The notes under the pieces are model-generated. The model worked only from the letters and a program-made list of their open reading frames with translations, had not been told where the DNA came from and searched no databases. Source: Methylomagnum ishizawai (GTDB lineage Bacteria > Pseudomonadota > Gammaproteobacteria > Methylococcales > Methylococcaceae). From it: 64,000 nt of DNA. Made by a program: the position numbers and the translations under genes. Positions within the stretch are counted from its first letter, which is position 1. Every line of letters starts with the position of its first letter. The stretch covers positions 1,847,501 to 1,911,500 of the forward strand of contig NZ_FXAM01000001.1 in assembly GCF_900155475.1 (NCBI RefSeq). Reading direction: 5' to 3'. Below are positions 54,714 through 63,655 of the stretch, one piece after another.

Positions 54714-55991
54714 TCAGGCCCAAAGGCAATCCCCCCCATCCGCCAAACCCATTACCCGCACCGTGGTGACGCGATAACTCAAATCGCACTCCCCGGAAAC
54801 CGCCATCCCCACCCGCAGATAATTCGGCGTATACCCGTAAATCACCCCGCGCCCATCGTCCTCGCGGCGCACGCCTTCCCACAACACCGGAAACTCCCGC
54901 CCCACGTACTGCGCCAAGGTTTCCCGCCGCTGCCGCTCCGCCAGCGCATGCAAGGCCCGGCCTCGCGCCTGTTTCACCTCGCCATGCACCGGATTCGGCA
55001 TCGAAGCCGCCGCCGTCCCCGTCCGTGGCGAGAAACCGAAGATATGGATGGCCCCGAAGCCGGTCCGCTCGACGAATTCCAGGGTTTCCGCCCATTCCGC
55101 CGCGCTCTCGCCGGGAAAGCCGACGATCAAATCGGTGGTGATGTTGATGTCCGGCACCGCCGCCCGCAAGCCCGCCACCAGTGCCGCGAAATCCCCGGTC
55201 CGGCAGCGCCGCGCCATCCGCTTCAGCACCGTGTCGGAGCCGCTCTGCAAGGGCAGGTGCAGATGCGGCATCAGCCGGGGATTCTGGAACAGCTCCACGA
55301 AGCCCGCCGGAATATCCCAAGGTTCCAGCGAACCCAGGCGCAGGCGCGGAATTGCCGTTTGCTCCAGCACCGCCGCGACCAATCCGGCGAGGTCCGTTCC
55401 GATCTCGCCGCCATAGCCGCCGAGATGCACCCCGGTCAGCACAGTTTCCTGTATGCCTTGCCGGTGCAGGGCGTCGATTTCCTCGACGATCTCGGCGATG
55501 GGGCGGCTGCGTTCCTCGCCGCGGGCCACGGTGACGATGCAATAGGTGCAACGGTGACGGCAGCCGTCCTGCACCTTGACGAAGGCGCGGTGCCGCCCCA
55601 GCCGGAACAAGGCGGTTTCTCCGGGTTCGGTGGCCAGCGCGGGCCGGGTGGGAAGGTCGAGCCGGTCGCGGGCGATTTCGACCAGCCGGTGCTTGTCGGC
55701 GTTGGCGATCACCAGATCGACACCGAGTCCTTCCGCCTCCTCGTGGTTCAGGGTGGCGTAGCAGCCGCTGAGGACCAGCTTGGCGGCGGGATTTTCCCGT
55801 GCGGTTTTGCGCAGGAGGTGGCGGGATTTACGCACGGCGTCCTGCGTGACCGCGCAGGAGTTGAACACCACCAGGTCGGCGGTCTCGGCCTCGTCCACCA
55901 CGCGGTGGCCCTCGGCTTGGAATTGCCGGGCCCAGGTTTCGAGTTCGGCTTCGTTGAGGCGGCAGCCCAGGGTTTTGAAATGGATGCGCAT
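54714..55991 (-). CDS. mtaB: tRNA t6A37 methylthiotransferase MtaB
   Basis: A 425-residue radical SAM enzyme that adds a methylthio group to N6-threonylcarbamoyl-A37 in ANN-decoding tRNAs. The UPF0004 domain supplies cluster cysteines C10, C46 and C77; the radical SAM motif C144-x3-C148-x2-C151 is in QDGCRHRCTYCIV. A C-terminal TRAM-like region follows (VLWEGVRREDDGRG). The start ATG at 55991 gives MRIHFKTLGCRLNEAE as in MtaB (MiaB starts differently). Converges with the upstream regulator gene. Independent of the exoprotein operon because a terminator lies between them. Confidence 0.92.
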   Translation of the reverse strand: MRIHFKTLGCRLNEAELETWARQFQAEGHRVVDEAETADLVVFNSCAVTQDAVRKSRHLLRKTARENPAAKLVLSGCYATLNHEEAEGLGVDLVIANADKHRLVEIARDRLDLPTRPALATEPGETALFRLGRHRAFVKVQDGCRHRCTYCIVTVARGEERSRPIAEIVEEIDALHRQGIQETVLTGVHLGGYGGEIGTDLAGLVAAVLEQTAIPRLRLGSLEPWDIPAGFVELFQNPRLMPHLHLPLQSGSDTVLKRMARRCRTGDFAALVAGLRAAVPDINITTDLIVGFPGESAAEWAETLEFVERTGFGAIHIFGFSPRTGTAAASMPNPVHGEVKQARGRALHALAERQRRETLAQYVGREFPVLWEGVRREDDGRGVIYGYTPNYLRVGMAVSGECDLSYRVTTVRVMGLADGGDCLWA

Positions 55992-56056
55992 GGCTGGGAA
56001 AGGGGGATCGGTTGGGGAACCGGGGATTATAACGGGCGGGGGCTTGAGGGCATGGC

Positions 56057-56085
56057 AAAAAAACGGCCCGCCATCGTGGCGGGCC
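56057..56085 (-). terminator. Rho-independent terminator of the exoprotein operon
   Basis: On the minus strand GGCCCGCC, loop ACGAT, GGCGGGCC (56085-56065) is followed by G and seven T. It lies about 30 bp after the stop of the 895-residue exoprotein gene and before mtaB. Strong stem and T run, so a good terminator. Confidence 0.88.
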
Positions 56086-56115
56086 GGGTGGGGATGGCCG
56101 CGGGATGGCCCGTTC

Positions 56116-58803
56116 CTAGCGTTTGCCCTGTGGGGTGAAGTTCTGGCCGTCGTCGATGGCCGCACGGTTGCGGGCGGTGGGGACTTGGACCGTCACCGTC
56201 CCCGAACAACCCGCTCCCCCATCCACGGTGGGCGGGGTGGCCGTGAAATACACGGTGTAGACCCGGCCATTGGCGGCTTTGCCCCGCTTGCGGTCGGCGC
56301 GGAGCAGGACGCTGTCCTGGGCGCTGCCGGCTTTGGCCGGGACGATCACGGCGGCGGGCCCGGTACCATGGGCGAGGCCCAGCGCCCGCAGCCAATACGG
56401 CGAGGATTTGGCCTTGATCGGCTCGTCGGCGGTGACGCCGGTGATGTCCACGGTGTAGCTGCCGGTGGGAACGAAGTGGGTCGGGGTGGTGATGCCGACG
56501 ATGGCGATGGATTTCATGCCCTTGTTGGCCGGGAACAGGCGGGCGGGTTGGGCCGTCGCGGTGGAGCAATCCAACAAACCCAGGTTTTGGGTCACGCCCA
56601 CGTTGGTGGTGGCGGTGGTGGAGAGCGGGTTGGGCGTGAAGGCGTCGGTCGCGGTCAGGCTGAAGCTCAGCTGGGTGCTGCTGCCGTCCACCACGGATGG
56701 GTTGGGCGCGGTGAAACTGAGGCTGGGACCATCGACCTTGTCCAGCACCACGGGCGTGCCGCCGGTTTGCTGCCAGAGGTAGCTGGCGATGCCGTCGCCG
56801 TCCGGGTCGGTGACGCTGGCGTTCAGGGTCACACTGTCGCCTGGGCTGGCCTGTAGGGTCTGCGGGATGATCGCCACCGTCGGTGGATTGTTGTCGGCGG
56901 TGAGCTTGACCGCGACCTGGCTGGCGGCGCTGTCGAGCTTGCCGTCATCGACCTTGAGCGAGAAGGTCAAGGTTTGGCCCGCCAGCGTCAAGGGCGCGGT
57001 GAAGGTGGGTTTTTGCGCCTTGGGGTCGGATAGGGTGATCCCGGCGGGGGCGGTCCAGGCGTAGCCGAGGCTGTCGCCGTCGGGGTCTTGGCTGTTACCG
57101 CCGTCGAGGGTGACGAGGCTGCCGGCCCGGACGGTCTGGCCGTCGCCGGCGTCGGCGACGGGCGCGTGGTTCTGCTTTTTCACCGTGATGTTGACGGTGG
57201 CGGGATCGGCGCTGTCGTTGCCATCGGGGTCGGTGACGGTGAGGCTGAAGCTCAATACGGTGTTGGCGGCGACGTCGGGCGCGGTGAAGGTGGTCCGTTG
57301 GGCGGCGGCGCTGTCGTTGGCGCTCAGGGCGACGGCGGGGGTGCCGATTTGTTGCCAGTGGTAGATCAGGTTGGCGGCCTGCCCTGGGGTGGGGTCGCTG
57401 CTGCCGCTGCCGTCCAAGGTGACGGTCGCGCCGGCGTCCACCGTTTGGTCCGCGCCGGCGTCGGCGCTGGGCCTACCGCTGGCGTTGTCGCGCACGGTCA
57501 CGGCCACGCTGTCCGCCGAGCTGTTGACGCCGCCGCTGTCGGTGACCACCAGGTCGAAACCGAGGACCGTGTCGGCATCGACCAGGGGTGCGGTGAAGCG
57601 GGGGGTCGCCACGCTGTTGGAGGCCAGTCCGGTGGCGGGATCGAGCAGGGTCACGGTGGGACCGCTGGTTTGGGTCCATTTATAGGTGAGGGTGTGGCCG
57701 CCGAGGGCGTCGGTCGATTGCGTGCCCGACAGCGTGACCTCGGTATTTTCATCGACCGCGATATCGGCCCCGGCGTTGGCCGTGGGCGGGATGGGCACGA
57801 TGCTGGTGATACGCACGGTGGCATAGGCGCGGACGCCGGGAATGGTGGGGTCGAGGGTGTCGGTCTTGGTGCCGCCGACCACGCTGTAGCAGGTGCCGCG
57901 GCCCTGGCCCTGGCTGCACACGCCGGATTCGCCCCCGGCCCAGATGGCGTAATCGCCCGCCGCCAGTTTCAGGGTCAGGGTTTCTGTCAGTCCGGCGTTG
58001 CCCTGGACATGGCCGGGGTTCTCGAAGCCGCCCGTGGTCGTGGTGCCGCAGTTCGGACCGCTGCAAGGCGTTTCGCTGACCGAGGCGATGTAGTGGATTT
58101 CGGCCCACTCGCCGTCGTCGTTGGCCATGCTCCAATCGCCGAAGGCGTCGAACTGGCCGTGGTAGGAGGCGTAGTAATCGCCCAGCGGCGTGTGGTTCAA
58201 GGTGTCGCGGTAGCCGTTATGGGCGGTATAGAGCGCGGCGTATTGGCCCGCGACCGCTGCCGTCCAGGCCGGGTTGGCCGGGGTGGTGTAGTCCGGCAGG
58301 GCCAGGAATTGGGCGATGTTGGGGTCGCCTGGCGCGGCGTCCTTGGGGCTGGCGATGGGCGGGTAGTTGACGTTGCTGTTGTCGGTGGGGTTCAGCGGGT
58401 CGCTGTTGGCCTCGTCGTCGTGGGCGCCTAGGGGCATGATGCCCTTGTAGACGCTGAGCGCCGGATTGAGCGTGGCCCCGTCCACGCTGTCGGCGCGGAC
58501 TTCGATGGTGACGGTGGCAGGCCGGTCGAGGTGGAAATCGAACTCGTCGGCGTTGGTGGTGACGTAATGGCTATCTTCCAGGAAGGGCGTGGTGCCGCCT
58601 TCCCAGCCGTAGCGGGTGAAGTTGTTGGAACTCTGGCACAGGCTGGCGGCATCGGCGCAAGGGTCGGCGATGGTGTGGCCGTTGGCGGTGGTGACCGGCC
58701 TGGGTGCTTGGTTGAGGTCGTGGTTGGCGACATGGGCCTGGGCCACCGGGCCGCCGAGGGCGGCGGCGATGGCGAGGGCCAGGGGTTGCAGGTTTTTGTT
58801 CAT
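56116..58803 (-). CDS. Secreted PKD-repeat protein with His-first N-terminal module (paralogue A)
   Basis: An 895-residue exported protein. Signal peptide 1-23 ends AQA and the mature chain would begin His24 (HVANHDLNQ). The N-terminal module (to about 340) has RYGWEGGTT, EDSH (H79), FDFHLDRPATVTIEV (H91), LNPALSVYKG and GAHDD (H128), the same pattern as in three neighbours. Four PKD-like domains follow at about 345-720 (PTANAGADIAVDENTEVTL; PSADAGADQTVDAGATVTL; PVADAGDGQTVRAGSLVTL; DSVTLNASVTDPDGDGIASY). A C-terminal domain of about 150 residues contains single C pairs. No PEP-CTERM or LPXTG end. The ATG at 58803 is chosen for the signal peptide. Last gene of a three-gene minus operon. Function unknown; secretion and metal binding are inferred. 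Confidence 0.82.
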   Translation of the reverse strand: MNKNLQPLALAIAAALGGPVAQAHVANHDLNQAPRPVTTANGHTIADPCADAASLCQSSNNFTRYGWEGGTTPFLEDSHYVTTNADEFDFHLDRPATVTIEVRADSVDGATLNPALSVYKGIMPLGAHDDEANSDPLNPTDNSNVNYPPIASPKDAAPGDPNIAQFLALPDYTTPANPAWTAAVAGQYAALYTAHNGYRDTLNHTPLGDYYASYHGQFDAFGDWSMANDDGEWAEIHYIASVSETPCSGPNCGTTTTGGFENPGHVQGNAGLTETLTLKLAAGDYAIWAGGESGVCSQGQGRGTCYSVVGGTKTDTLDPTIPGVRAYATVRITSIVPIPPTANAGADIAVDENTEVTLSGTQSTDALGGHTLTYKWTQTSGPTVTLLDPATGLASNSVATPRFTAPLVDADTVLGFDLVVTDSGGVNSSADSVAVTVRDNASGRPSADAGADQTVDAGATVTLDGSGSSDPTPGQAANLIYHWQQIGTPAVALSANDSAAAQRTTFTAPDVAANTVLSFSLTVTDPDGNDSADPATVNITVKKQNHAPVADAGDGQTVRAGSLVTLDGGNSQDPDGDSLGYAWTAPAGITLSDPKAQKPTFTAPLTLAGQTLTFSLKVDDGKLDSAASQVAVKLTADNNPPTVAIIPQTLQASPGDSVTLNASVTDPDGDGIASYLWQQTGGTPVVLDKVDGPSLSFTAPNPSVVDGSSTQLSFSLTATDAFTPNPLSTTATTNVGVTQNLGLLDCSTATAQPARLFPANKGMKSIAIVGITTPTHFVPTGSYTVDITGVTADEPIKAKSSPYWLRALGLAHGTGPAAVIVPAKAGSAQDSVLLRADRKRGKAANGRVYTVYFTATPPTVDGGAGCSGTVTVQVPTARNRAAIDDGQNFTPQGKR

Positions 58804-58837
58804 GGTCCGGTGGCTCGTGTTTGGCTGGGCCTGGGCT

Positions 58838-60733
58838 TCACATGCACATGGCGGCCATGCTGGAGGTTTCCGCCGCCCAAGCGGTGCCGTCCGGGCAGGT
58901 GGGACCCTTGGCGGCGCAATTGGCCGGGGCTCCGGCCAGGGCGAGCGTGGCGGATTCGCCATTGGCTTGGGCGAGCAGGGCGCAGGGGACATTGCTGGCC
59001 TCGACGCTGCCGGTGTATTGCCAGGTGCCGCCGTCCACGGTGATGGGGATGCCGGTCAGTCGGGTGCCATCGGGGAAGCCGAGGGTGATCGCCTGGCCGG
59101 TGGGTCCGGTGCCGCTCACGGTGTACTGTTCCTTGGCGGCGTTCCATTGCGCCGCCGTGATGGCGAGCGATTGGGAAGCGCCGGCGGCCTGGGCCGTGAA
59201 GGTGAGGCTCAGCGGCTGGGATTGGGTGGGCTTGCCGTCGATCTTGGATTTGGCGGTGAAGCTCGCGGTGTAGCTACGGCCCGTTTGTTTGGCCTTGGGT
59301 TTCCACTTGAGGGTGGCGACCCATTGGCCGTCCTTTTTGCGGACCGGGCCGAGCGTGGCGCCCGGCGGCAGTCCTTTGGCTTTGAGGAGGGGCTTTTTGC
59401 CGGAGGTGTTGATCGGTAGGTCCAGCATCAGCCGTTGGCCGACGGTGGCGCTTTGCTGGGTGGCGACGCCGGGGGCGACCAGCGGGTCGCCCGCCGTGAT
59501 GGTGAAGCTGCGGGCGGCGCTGGCGGTCCCGTCGCTGACCTGGAGGGTGAAGGTGTCGGTGCCTTGGTAGCCGCTGTCGGCGGTATAGGTCAGGCTGCAT
59601 TTATCGGTATTGGATAAGGAGTCTAAGGGGTCGATGCTGGCCACGGTGATGAGTGGGCTACAGTAAGGGGTGATATCGGTCTTGCCGGATTGGGCGGTGA
59701 CGTTGCTGAAGCCCAGGCTGCCATGGGCCGGGGCCGTGACGGGGGTCCAGGTGAGGGTTTGGCCGCTGTCGGTGTCGCTGACGTGCAGGTTGGCGGTGAG
59801 GTCCACCGTGGTACCGGACAGGACCGTGAACGCGGGGGTGCCGCTGACGAAGGCCGGTGGCGTGTTGACGGCGATGGGCGTGGCCGAGTTGCTGTAGGTC
59901 AGGGTGGCGCTGAGCGAAGGGGTGCGGCAGGCGTTGTTGGTGGCGTTGTCGTTGCAGGCCGCGCCGCCCGCCGCGATGGTGTAGTCGCCCGCCGGGAGGA
60001 GCTGGTTGCTCAGGGTCTCGAAACCGCCGTGGTTGTCGTTGCGGTGGGTGAGGTATTGGACCGCGCTCCACCAATCGCCGTCGGTGCGGCCTTGGCTCCA
60101 GCCATCCAGGGCGTTGAATTGGCCTTGGTAGAACTGGAAGTTGTTGCTGGCCGATTGCGGCGAAACCGTGTCGCGGAACGGCGAGACGATGCCTTGGACA
60201 TCGGCGACCGCACCGGTGTCCTTGTCGTTCTGGGTGGGGGCGAACGCGGCGTCCAGGGGATTCAGCGGGTCGGATTCGGTGTCGTCGTGGCCGTAGTAGA
60301 CCAGCAAGCCCCGATATAGGGTGAATGCCGGGTCCAGGCCGTCGTCGCCTTGGGTCCAGGTGATGTTGACATAGGCCGGTTGGTCCAGGTGGAAGTTGAA
60401 GAATTGCACCGCGTGGCTATCGCCCAGGCTGGGGTTGGTGCCGGCGATCCAGGAGAAGCGCTTCACGCCGTCCACCGTGACCGAGACCGTCCGGGGGGTG
60501 TCGGCGGTGGCTTCGGTGATTTGCCAAGTCCCGCCGCCTTCGACCTTTTCGTCGTGGGTCGTGTCCAGCGTGGGCAGGGCGGTGCGGCTATCGCCCGGCG
60601 TCCGGTCGGAGCGGTCTTTGATCTGGTAGCCCTTGTTCAAGTCGTAGTATTCGAGGTGCGCCGACGCCGTTCCCGTCCAGCCGCCCAGTCCCGCCAGGGC
60701 CAAGCCCGCGCCGATGATCTTGTTCGTTTTCAT
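58838..60733 (-). CDS. Secreted protein with His-first N-terminal module (paralogue B)
   Basis: A 631-residue exported protein. Signal peptide 1-25 ends TASA, mature start His26 (HLEYYDLNKG). The shared module includes FSWIAGTN, LGDSH (H107), FFNFHLDQPAYVNITW (H115), LDPAFTLYRGLL and GHDDTESDPLNP (H149). A cadherin-like stretch follows (DLTANLHVSDTDSGQTLTW; GYQGTDTFTLQVSDGTASA). From about 430 it has a domain shared with the next upstream gene product (LPPGATLGPVRKKDGQW, TLKWKPKAKQTGRSYTASFT) and a Cys-rich end finishing in Cys-Met. 34 bp before paralogue A gene and 16 bp after the 379-residue gene, so one operon. Function unknown. Confidence 0.82.
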   Translation of the reverse strand: MKTNKIIGAGLALAGLGGWTGTASAHLEYYDLNKGYQIKDRSDRTPGDSRTALPTLDTTHDEKVEGGGTWQITEATADTPRTVSVTVDGVKRFSWIAGTNPSLGDSHAVQFFNFHLDQPAYVNITWTQGDDGLDPAFTLYRGLLVYYGHDDTESDPLNPLDAAFAPTQNDKDTGAVADVQGIVSPFRDTVSPQSASNNFQFYQGQFNALDGWSQGRTDGDWWSAVQYLTHRNDNHGGFETLSNQLLPAGDYTIAAGGAACNDNATNNACRTPSLSATLTYSNSATPIAVNTPPAFVSGTPAFTVLSGTTVDLTANLHVSDTDSGQTLTWTPVTAPAHGSLGFSNVTAQSGKTDITPYCSPLITVASIDPLDSLSNTDKCSLTYTADSGYQGTDTFTLQVSDGTASAARSFTITAGDPLVAPGVATQQSATVGQRLMLDLPINTSGKKPLLKAKGLPPGATLGPVRKKDGQWVATLKWKPKAKQTGRSYTASFTAKSKIDGKPTQSQPLSLTFTAQAAGASQSLAITAAQWNAAKEQYTVSGTGPTGQAITLGFPDGTRLTGIPITVDGGTWQYTGSVEASNVPCALLAQANGESATLALAGAPANCAAKGPTCPDGTAWAAETSSMAAMCM

Positions 60734-60749
60734 GGTTCGATTCCTCTGG

Positions 60750-61889
60750 TTACATGCATTGGGCGGGTACGCCGTTGTCTTCCGGGTGCCATTGCGCGGG
60801 GTCGGTACAGACCGGCGTGGCCACGCAGGCCGCGGGGGCCGAATCCACCGCGAGAGTGGCGGTTTGGTTGCCCGTCCGGGCCTGGACCGCGCAGGGGGCG
60901 TTGGCGGCTTCGACCTGGAGGCTGTGGCTCCATAGTCCTTGGCCGTCCACGCTGATCGGGACGTTGGTGAGCGCCGTGCCGTCGGGGCTGAAGCCCAGGC
61001 TGATGCTTTGGCCCTTCGGTCCCTTGCCGGTCACGGTCAGTTGGGAACTGTCCGCGTTCCACCGGGCTTGCTGGATGAGCAGGGTGGCGGCGGTGAAGGT
61101 GACGCCCAGGGTGGATTGCAGGGCGGTGCTTCCATTCTTGCCGATGGCGGTGAAGGTCGTGGTGTAGCTGTGGCCGGTGTGCTTGGCCTTGGGCTTCCAT
61201 TTGAGGACGGCGGTCCATTGCTGGGTGTTGGGGGTTTTGCGGGTGGGTCCGAGGGTCGCGCCGGGCGGCAGGCGGCTGGCCTTGATCCGTACCTTGCTGC
61301 TGGGGGAACTCACCGTCAGCGGGAATTTCAGCCGCTTGCCGACCTCGGCGGTTTGTTGGGTCGGGATCGCGGTGGAGAAGACCGGGGTCGGGAGGTCGCC
61401 CAGCGACAGGGTGACTTGTTGCTTGGTGGTGCCACCGAGGTAGGTGTTGCTGGCGACGAAGGTGATGGTGGTGTTGGGGTAGCGGGCGGCGTCGCCCGCC
61501 GCGGCGGTCCAGGTATAGCGGCCCAGCCCCTTGAGCGCGTTGAAAGCCAGGCTGGCACCGGGCGGGGTGTTCGCGGGCAGGGCTTGCAGGCTGAAATCGT
61601 GGTACAGCCCCTGGGTGTCCCTGGGGTCGTAGACCTTGATATCGAGGGTCACGGTCTCGCCTTCCTTGACGGCGACGATGCCTTTGACGGAGGAGCCGTC
61701 GGCTGCGGTGATGACCACGGTGGGCGGGACCGGGTCGGGTTTGGTGGTGGCGGCGGTAACGCCGTCGATGAAGAGTCTGGGTTCGGCTCCACCGATGCCT
61801 AGCACCAGCGCGGCCACCAGGGATTTGCCGAGCGGCCTGGAAACCGGGAAGCGGAGGAGGGCCCGTGCTTGGAAAAAGGGTTTGCGCAT
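60750..61889 (-). CDS. Secreted protein sharing the C-terminal domain of paralogue B
   Basis: A 379-residue protein, first gene of the minus-strand operon. It starts at the ATG at 61889 with a positively charged leader and hydrophobic stretch (SLVAALVLGIGGA at about 23-35), likely a signal peptide, but without the A-x-A-His junction of its neighbours. Residues about 45-175 form an Ig-like beta domain (GEGETVTLDIKVYDPRD-like, actual KEGETVTLDIKVYDPRD). Residues about 180-379 match paralogue B closely in pattern: LPPGATLGP, LKWKPKAKHTGHSY, GPKGQSISLGFSPDGT, LTNVPISVDG, ANAPCAVQ, and the final Cys-Met. The frame is open upstream for 165 codons, but that part looks like non-coding promoter DNA. 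Function unknown. Confidence 0.75.
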   Translation of the reverse strand: MRKPFFQARALLRFPVSRPLGKSLVAALVLGIGGAEPRLFIDGVTAATTKPDPVPPTVVITAADGSSVKGIVAVKEGETVTLDIKVYDPRDTQGLYHDFSLQALPANTPPGASLAFNALKGLGRYTWTAAAGDAARYPNTTITFVASNTYLGGTTKQQVTLSLGDLPTPVFSTAIPTQQTAEVGKRLKFPLTVSSPSSKVRIKASRLPPGATLGPTRKTPNTQQWTAVLKWKPKAKHTGHSYTTTFTAIGKNGSTALQSTLGVTFTAATLLIQQARWNADSSQLTVTGKGPKGQSISLGFSPDGTALTNVPISVDGQGLWSHSLQVEAANAPCAVQARTGNQTATLAVDSAPAACVATPVCTDPAQWHPEDNGVPAQCM

Positions 61890-62404
61890 GGTCGGAGGTT
61901 CCGGGGGGCTGGGTGGTGTTAAGTACATGAATAATCTAACAAAATCCACCGTCTTGCGAAATTCGCCAAATAGCGCATGTGCTGTGTTATTTGGCGCATA
62001 TCCCTGGCCCGATCCAACCGGAGGGGTACTGCATAAGCGGCGGCCCGGGGACTGCCGGAAGTCCCGGAAGCGGGTGCCCCCGGATCGGAAAGGGTTCGCG
62101 GAAACAAAGTGTTGAGTCCGCCTATAAGTAAGGCGTCGGTAGCGCACGCCCCGGTAGCGGTGTATCTGGCATGTTAATTGTTTGTGCCTGTGGGCTTTTT
62201 CCGGCTGAATCCGGCTTGACGGTGCCGCCTGCCACGGCCGCCTAACGGTGGGACTGGGGAGATGGACGGCGGGTCGTGGATTCGGCGTGGGAGGAGGGGG
62301 AAAGACCGCGGCGCTCGACCTTAGCGGGGCGCTGAGCGCCACGGACATCGCCGTATCGTGCAATACACAAAACCCACACAACACAGCGACTAGGTAAGTT
62401 TATT
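61890..62404. promoter_or_regulatory. Divergent control region of the exoprotein genes with an inverted repeat
   Basis: A 515-bp region between the minus operon (start 61889) and the plus gene (start 62405). At 61964-61972 and 61988-61996 there is CGCCAAATA ... TATTTGGCG, perfect 9-bp arms with 15 bp between, about 75-107 bp upstream of the minus operon start; a candidate operator. Part of it is A+T-rich (TACATGAATAATCTAAC). GGCGCT-G-AGCGCC at about 62325-62337 is a smaller palindrome. The plus gene has GGTAAGTTTATT before its ATG. I see no convincing -35/-10 pair and no RNA gene. Confidence 0.5.
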
Positions 62405-63553
62405 ATGAAAAACAACACGAAGCTTTTCCGCGCCGCGAAAATCGCGGGCGCCATGACCGCCTTGTTCCTGGCTTCCGGCCAGGTTTCCGCCCATGTCAGC
62501 TATGGCCACGCGCTGTACGACGATTCCGGTACCAACCCGGGCGGCAATGGCGGTACCGTCGCCGAGGAAACCGTCATGCATGTGGCCGCCAGTAACAAGG
62601 GCACCGCTTCCTGCCAAGGCGCGGGTTGCGCTAGCGCGGTGACCAGCATCACCGCCAGCGGCAACGCCGGCTGGCTGGGAGGCCACAACGCGACATTCTG
62701 GGGGAATAGCCACGACAACCGCTTCATGTGGTTCTATATCTCCAAGCCCACCGTTATCCAGTTCACCATCACCGGCAACGCCAACGCCGATTTCACCAGC
62801 ACGATGCCGGGCAGCACCCTGGGCACTGTGCCTATCGACACCCTGAACCCGGCCTACAACCTGTTCTATGGCGCGGTGCCGCATCTTTCCCATGACGGTG
62901 CCTACGGTGCGTTCAACACCGGCTTCGCCCAATGGTCTTCCTGGGCCCAGGCGTCCCTGCCGGCCGGCCAGAAAACCTATATCACGGGTCCGAACAAGAA
63001 GTTCCGTTTCATCGGCACGGGAGCCGTCACGTCTGAAGGCAACGCGATCTATAACCGCCCCTATACGACCGATGCCGGTTCCTTGAACTTGCCCAGCCAA
63101 GCCATCGCGGCAGGCACCACCCAGCACATGGGCACCTACGGCGGCTTCAAGACGCCGGGTACCTGCCCGAGCGGCGCGGGCGGCTTCTGGATGGCCAACA
63201 GCGTCACCCAGGTGACCTACGGCGATGGTTCCTCGCTGACCGATCACAGTGCTTGCCTGGAGTTCGTGCGCGGCGCGGCCAATACCACCGGCAACACCTT
63301 GGATTCCGGCAGGATCAAGCTGACCAAGCCGGGCGTTTATACCCTGATCGTAGGCGGTGCCAACAAGGTTGACTATACCCAGCTGTTGGCCGACGCCAAG
63401 CTGACCGGCATGGGGCCGGAAGGTTGCGCGACCGACGCCAGCGGCAATTGCCTCAACGGCAGCGCCGCCACCGCCACCGATTGGGACCGCTACAAGAATG
63501 TGGACCGCAGGGCGCGTAGTTTCACCATCCAGTTCAGCGGCACCCCCAAGTAA
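62405..63553 (+). CDS. Secreted protein with His-first N-terminus (paralogue C)
   Basis: A 382-residue exported protein. Signal peptide 1-29 ends QVSA and the mature chain begins His30 (HVSYGHALYDD). It is the most divergent member of the local family: GNSH (H103), FMWFYISKPTVIQFTI in place of FxFHLxxPxxV, NLFYGAVPHLSHDG (H163), and FNTGFAQWSSWAQ. Two cysteine pairs are visible (C70/C75; C300-region SACLEF and EGCATDASGNC). No repeats and no anchor at the C-terminus, which ends IQFSGTPK. Good ribosome spacing. Function unknown. Divergent from the three-gene operon. Confidence 0.82.
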   Translation: MKNNTKLFRAAKIAGAMTALFLASGQVSAHVSYGHALYDDSGTNPGGNGGTVAEETVMHVAASNKGTASCQGAGCASAVTSITASGNAGWLGGHNATFWGNSHDNRFMWFYISKPTVIQFTITGNANADFTSTMPGSTLGTVPIDTLNPAYNLFYGAVPHLSHDGAYGAFNTGFAQWSSWAQASLPAGQKTYITGPNKKFRFIGTGAVTSEGNAIYNRPYTTDAGSLNLPSQAIAAGTTQHMGTYGGFKTPGTCPSGAGGFWMANSVTQVTYGDGSSLTDHSACLEFVRGAANTTGNTLDSGRIKLTKPGVYTLIVGGANKVDYTQLLADAKLTGMGPEGCATDASGNCLNGSAATATDWDRYKNVDRRARSFTIQFSGTPK

Positions 63554-63599
63554 GTCTGGTTCGGGGCGGGTCCGCACCGCCCGGCCAGTGCTAGACATC

Positions 63600-63627
63600 A
63601 TCGCCGCGGCGTCCGCGCCGCGGCGAT
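63600..63627. other. Strong GC-rich hairpin between paralogues C and D
   Basis: ATCGCCGCGGCG (63600-63611), loop TCCG, CGCCGCGGCGAT (63616-63627): a perfect 12-bp stem with a stable tetraloop-like loop, 46 bp after the stop of gene C and 28 bp before the start of gene D. No T run follows, so it is not a standard terminator; it could protect the upstream mRNA or reduce read-through. Confidence 0.6.
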
Positions 63628-63655
63628 TGCTGATCATCGACAGGGAGCGCCCGTC

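Noticed and set aside
56790-57760. DNA-level tandem repeat in the PKD region
   Set aside because: The repeats exist only as protein domains; the nucleotide sequences of the four units differ too much for a DNA repeat.
57088-58431. 447-codon plus-strand open frame opposite paralogue A
   Set aside because: Low-complexity V/G/A/R translation. The minus strand has a signal peptide and PKD repeats.
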